Shown here: piece after piece, positions 5,081 to 6,564 of the stretch
Numbering within the stretch: position 1 is the stretch's first letter
How the letters are laid out: every line of letters begins with the position of its first letter
Source: an uncultured Propioniciclava sp.
Lineage (GTDB): Bacteria; Actinomycetota; Actinomycetes; Propionibacteriales; Propionibacteriaceae
Length of the DNA stretch: 6,564 nt
NCBI GenBank assembly: GCA_937872005.1
Contig: CALMPQ010000471.1
Coordinates: 1-6,564 of the forward strand
Direction: 5' to 3'
Program-made: the position numbers and the translations under genes
The notes under the pieces: model-generated
Databases searched by the model: none
Seen by the model: only the letters and a program-made list of their open reading frames with translations
Told to the model about the DNA's origin: nothing

Positions 5081-6523
5081 TCAATCGAGGTGCGGGTCGA
5101 AGAGCTCGAGCTCCTCGTCGTCCAGTTCCTCCTCCGGCGGGATGGGTGATCCGGGCAGTCGGGTGATGAACTCGGCACCCCCGGACGGGGCGCGGCTCGC
5201 CTTCACCCAGCCCCCGTGCGCCTGGATCGTCTGGGCCACGATCGACAGGCCCAGACCCGAACCGGGGGTGGTGCGGGCGTCATCGGAGCGGTAGAACCGC
5301 TCGAACACGTGCGGGAGATCCTCCTCGGCGATGCCGGGGCCCTCGTCGGCGACGCGGAACCGGTCACCGATGAGCTCCACGGTGATGGTGCCGCCGGGCG
5401 GGGAGAACTTCACCGCGTTGTCGAGGAGGTTGGTGAAGGCGCGCTCCAGGGCGTCGGGCTCGCCGATGAGGTAGAGCGGTTCGAGGGTCACGTTCCACGT
5501 GATGCCGGGGCCGCGGCGCTTCACGCGGTCGAGCGCGCTGTTGATGATGTCGCGCAGGTCGACCGGTTCCGGCGCGGCCTGCACCGTCTCCTCGCGGCTG
5601 AGCTGCACCAGGTCGCCGACGAGCTGGGTGAACTCGCCGAGCTGGGCGGCCACGTCGCGGAGGATCTCCGAACGGGCACCCTCGGGCAGCATGTGCTGGC
5701 GCTCGTCGGCGACGAGCAGCTCGACGTTGGTGCGCATCGAGGTGAGCGGCGTACGGAGTTCGTGCCCGGCGTCCGCGATGAGGCGCCGTTGGCGCTCGCG
5801 GGAGTTCTCCAGGGCGGTCAGCATCCGGTTGAAGGACTTGCCCAGACGGGCGACCTCGTCGTCGCCGCGGATCTCGATGGGGGTCAGCTTGTTGGTCTCG
5901 GTGATGGCGAGCACGGCGTCCGAGAGCTGGCGGATGGGTCCCATGCCCGACTTCGCGATCACGTACCCCATGGCGGCAGCGACCGCGGCGCCGATGCCGC
6001 CGAACAGCAGCAGCGAGAAACCGGTCGTCTGCAGGATGGCCTGCTGGGTGGCCAGGGGGCGTCCGATCACGAGGGCGTAGTGGGCGCTGCCATCGACCAG
6101 CGGGACAGCGACGATGCGGGTGGCCACCCCGTTGGAGTCGATGCCGGTGCGCGCCGAGAAACCCTGCGACGTGCGCGCGATCGCGAGCTCGTCGGCGCCC
6201 CACACGAGTTGGGTCTGGCGGCCCGGCTGGGTGATCTGGTGCCCGTCGGAGCGCACGAGCATGACGATGACGTTCGCGGCCCGCCAGGCGGAGGTGTCGA
6301 TGCCGCCCATGTTCTCGAGGTCCTCCGACAGGGCGCCCGACGTGATGGACGCCACCTCCACCAGTTCGTTGTCGAACTGGTCGTAGACGGTGAGCAGGGT
6401 CATCGCGTAGGCGGCGATGCCCGTCACCGCGACGGCGGCGGCGACGGCGGAGGCGATCAGGATCGCGAGCCGGTCCTGCAGGGGGCGGTTCGCGGCGAAG
6501 AAGAAGGTGCGCAGTCGGCTCAC
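5081..6523 (-). CDS. MprB-like sensor histidine kinase of a two-component system
   Basis: This 480-residue membrane kinase has membrane segments at about 19-44 and 167-190 flanking an extracytoplasmic sensor region of about 120 residues with no recognised domain. A HAMP linker (about 191-243) follows. The HisKA helix carries the phospho-acceptor His254 in DAGHELRTPLTS. The HATPase domain has an N box (NLLDNAVKFSPPGG, 365-378), a G1 box (DEGPGI, 393-398), an F box (FERFYRSD, 407-414) and a G2 box (GSGLGLS, 421-427). All key residues are present, so it should be active. The H-box region resembles MprB of actinobacteria, an envelope-stress sensor, but the stimulus cannot be read here. The GTG start overlaps the stop of the response-regulator gene (GTGA), showing translational coupling. 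The tail 462-480 is strikingly acidic (PPEEELDDEELELFDPHLD) and lies beyond the catalytic domain. Confidence 0.95.
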   Translation of the reverse strand: MSRLRTFFFAANRPLQDRLAILIASAVAAAVAVTGIAAYAMTLLTVYDQFDNELVEVASITSGALSEDLENMGGIDTSAWRAANVIVMLVRSDGHQITQPGRQTQLVWGADELAIARTSQGFSARTGIDSNGVATRIVAVPLVDGSAHYALVIGRPLATQQAILQTTGFSLLLFGGIGAAVAAAMGYVIAKSGMGPIRQLSDAVLAITETNKLTPIEIRGDDEVARLGKSFNRMLTALENSRERQRRLIADAGHELRTPLTSMRTNVELLVADERQHMLPEGARSEILRDVAAQLGEFTQLVGDLVQLSREETVQAAPEPVDLRDIINSALDRVKRRGPGITWNVTLEPLYLIGEPDALERAFTNLLDNAVKFSPPGGTITVELIGDRFRVADEGPGIAEEDLPHVFERFYRSDDARTTPGSGLGLSIVAQTIQAHGGWVKASRAPSGGAEFITRLPGSPIPPEEELDDEELELFDPHLD

Positions 6524-6564
6524 GGGGCCGTCTCGCGCAGCACGTACCCGATGCCGCGCACGGT
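6520..6564 (-). CDS. OmpR-family response regulator, last 14 residues (partial)
   Basis: Only the end of this gene is in the window. The minus strand reads TVRGIGYVLRETAP and then TGA at 6522-6520. The segment TVRGIGYVLR is the conserved final beta-hairpin of the winged-helix DNA-binding domain of OmpR/PhoB-type regulators. It shares the bases GTGA with the start of the kinase gene, the usual layout for a cognate regulator-kinase pair, so it very likely receives phosphate from that kinase. The receiver domain and the promoter of the pair lie outside the window. Confidence 0.85.
   Translation of the reverse strand, partial: TVRGIGYVLRETAP

Overview
The window is about 70% G+C or higher by eye. 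Its genes carry GTG as well as ATG starts, Pro/Ala/Thr-rich secreted proteins and a two-component kinase resembling actinobacterial MprB. Together these point to a high-GC actinobacterium. A relative of the Propionibacteriaceae is plausible, but that is inference. The DNA looks chromosomal and mostly ordinary. I see no mobile element, tRNA, rRNA or CRISPR array.

Left part (1-2850, minus strand). Three reading frames lie head to tail: a secreted M23 (LysM/LytM-type) metallopeptidase with a very long proline-rich tail, a small unrecognised 86-residue ORF, and a sodium:proton antiporter-like membrane protein (CitMHS_2/NhaD-like) that runs off the left edge. The small ORF and the antiporter share one reading frame and are separated by a single TGA, with a GTG restart 12 nt after it.

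Middle (2851-3935). A 296-bp divergent intergenic region separates the peptidase from a cold-shock protein gene on the plus strand. Next come a strong 16-bp hairpin and a 2H-phosphoesterase (2'-5' RNA ligase family) gene. That gene overlaps by 11 bp, tail to tail, with a small DUF1345-like membrane gene on the minus strand. The DUF1345-like gene carries a one-base frameshift near 4197.

Right part (4347-6564). A lipoprotein with a very regular 19-residue repeat is read on the plus strand. It converges on a MprB-like sensor histidine kinase on the minus strand. The kinase's OmpR-family response regulator partner enters from the right edge and overlaps the kinase start by 4 bp (GTGA). The 171-bp convergent gap holds GC-rich hairpins and two inverted pairs of DnaA-box-like 9-mers.

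The most unusual points are the 19-residue-repeat lipoprotein, the inverted DnaA-box pairs, the stop-restart at the antiporter, and the frameshifted DUF1345 gene. None amounts to a clear new multi-gene system. The genes look like envelope maintenance and sensing (peptidase, lipoprotein, two-component pair, ion transport) beside housekeeping genes.
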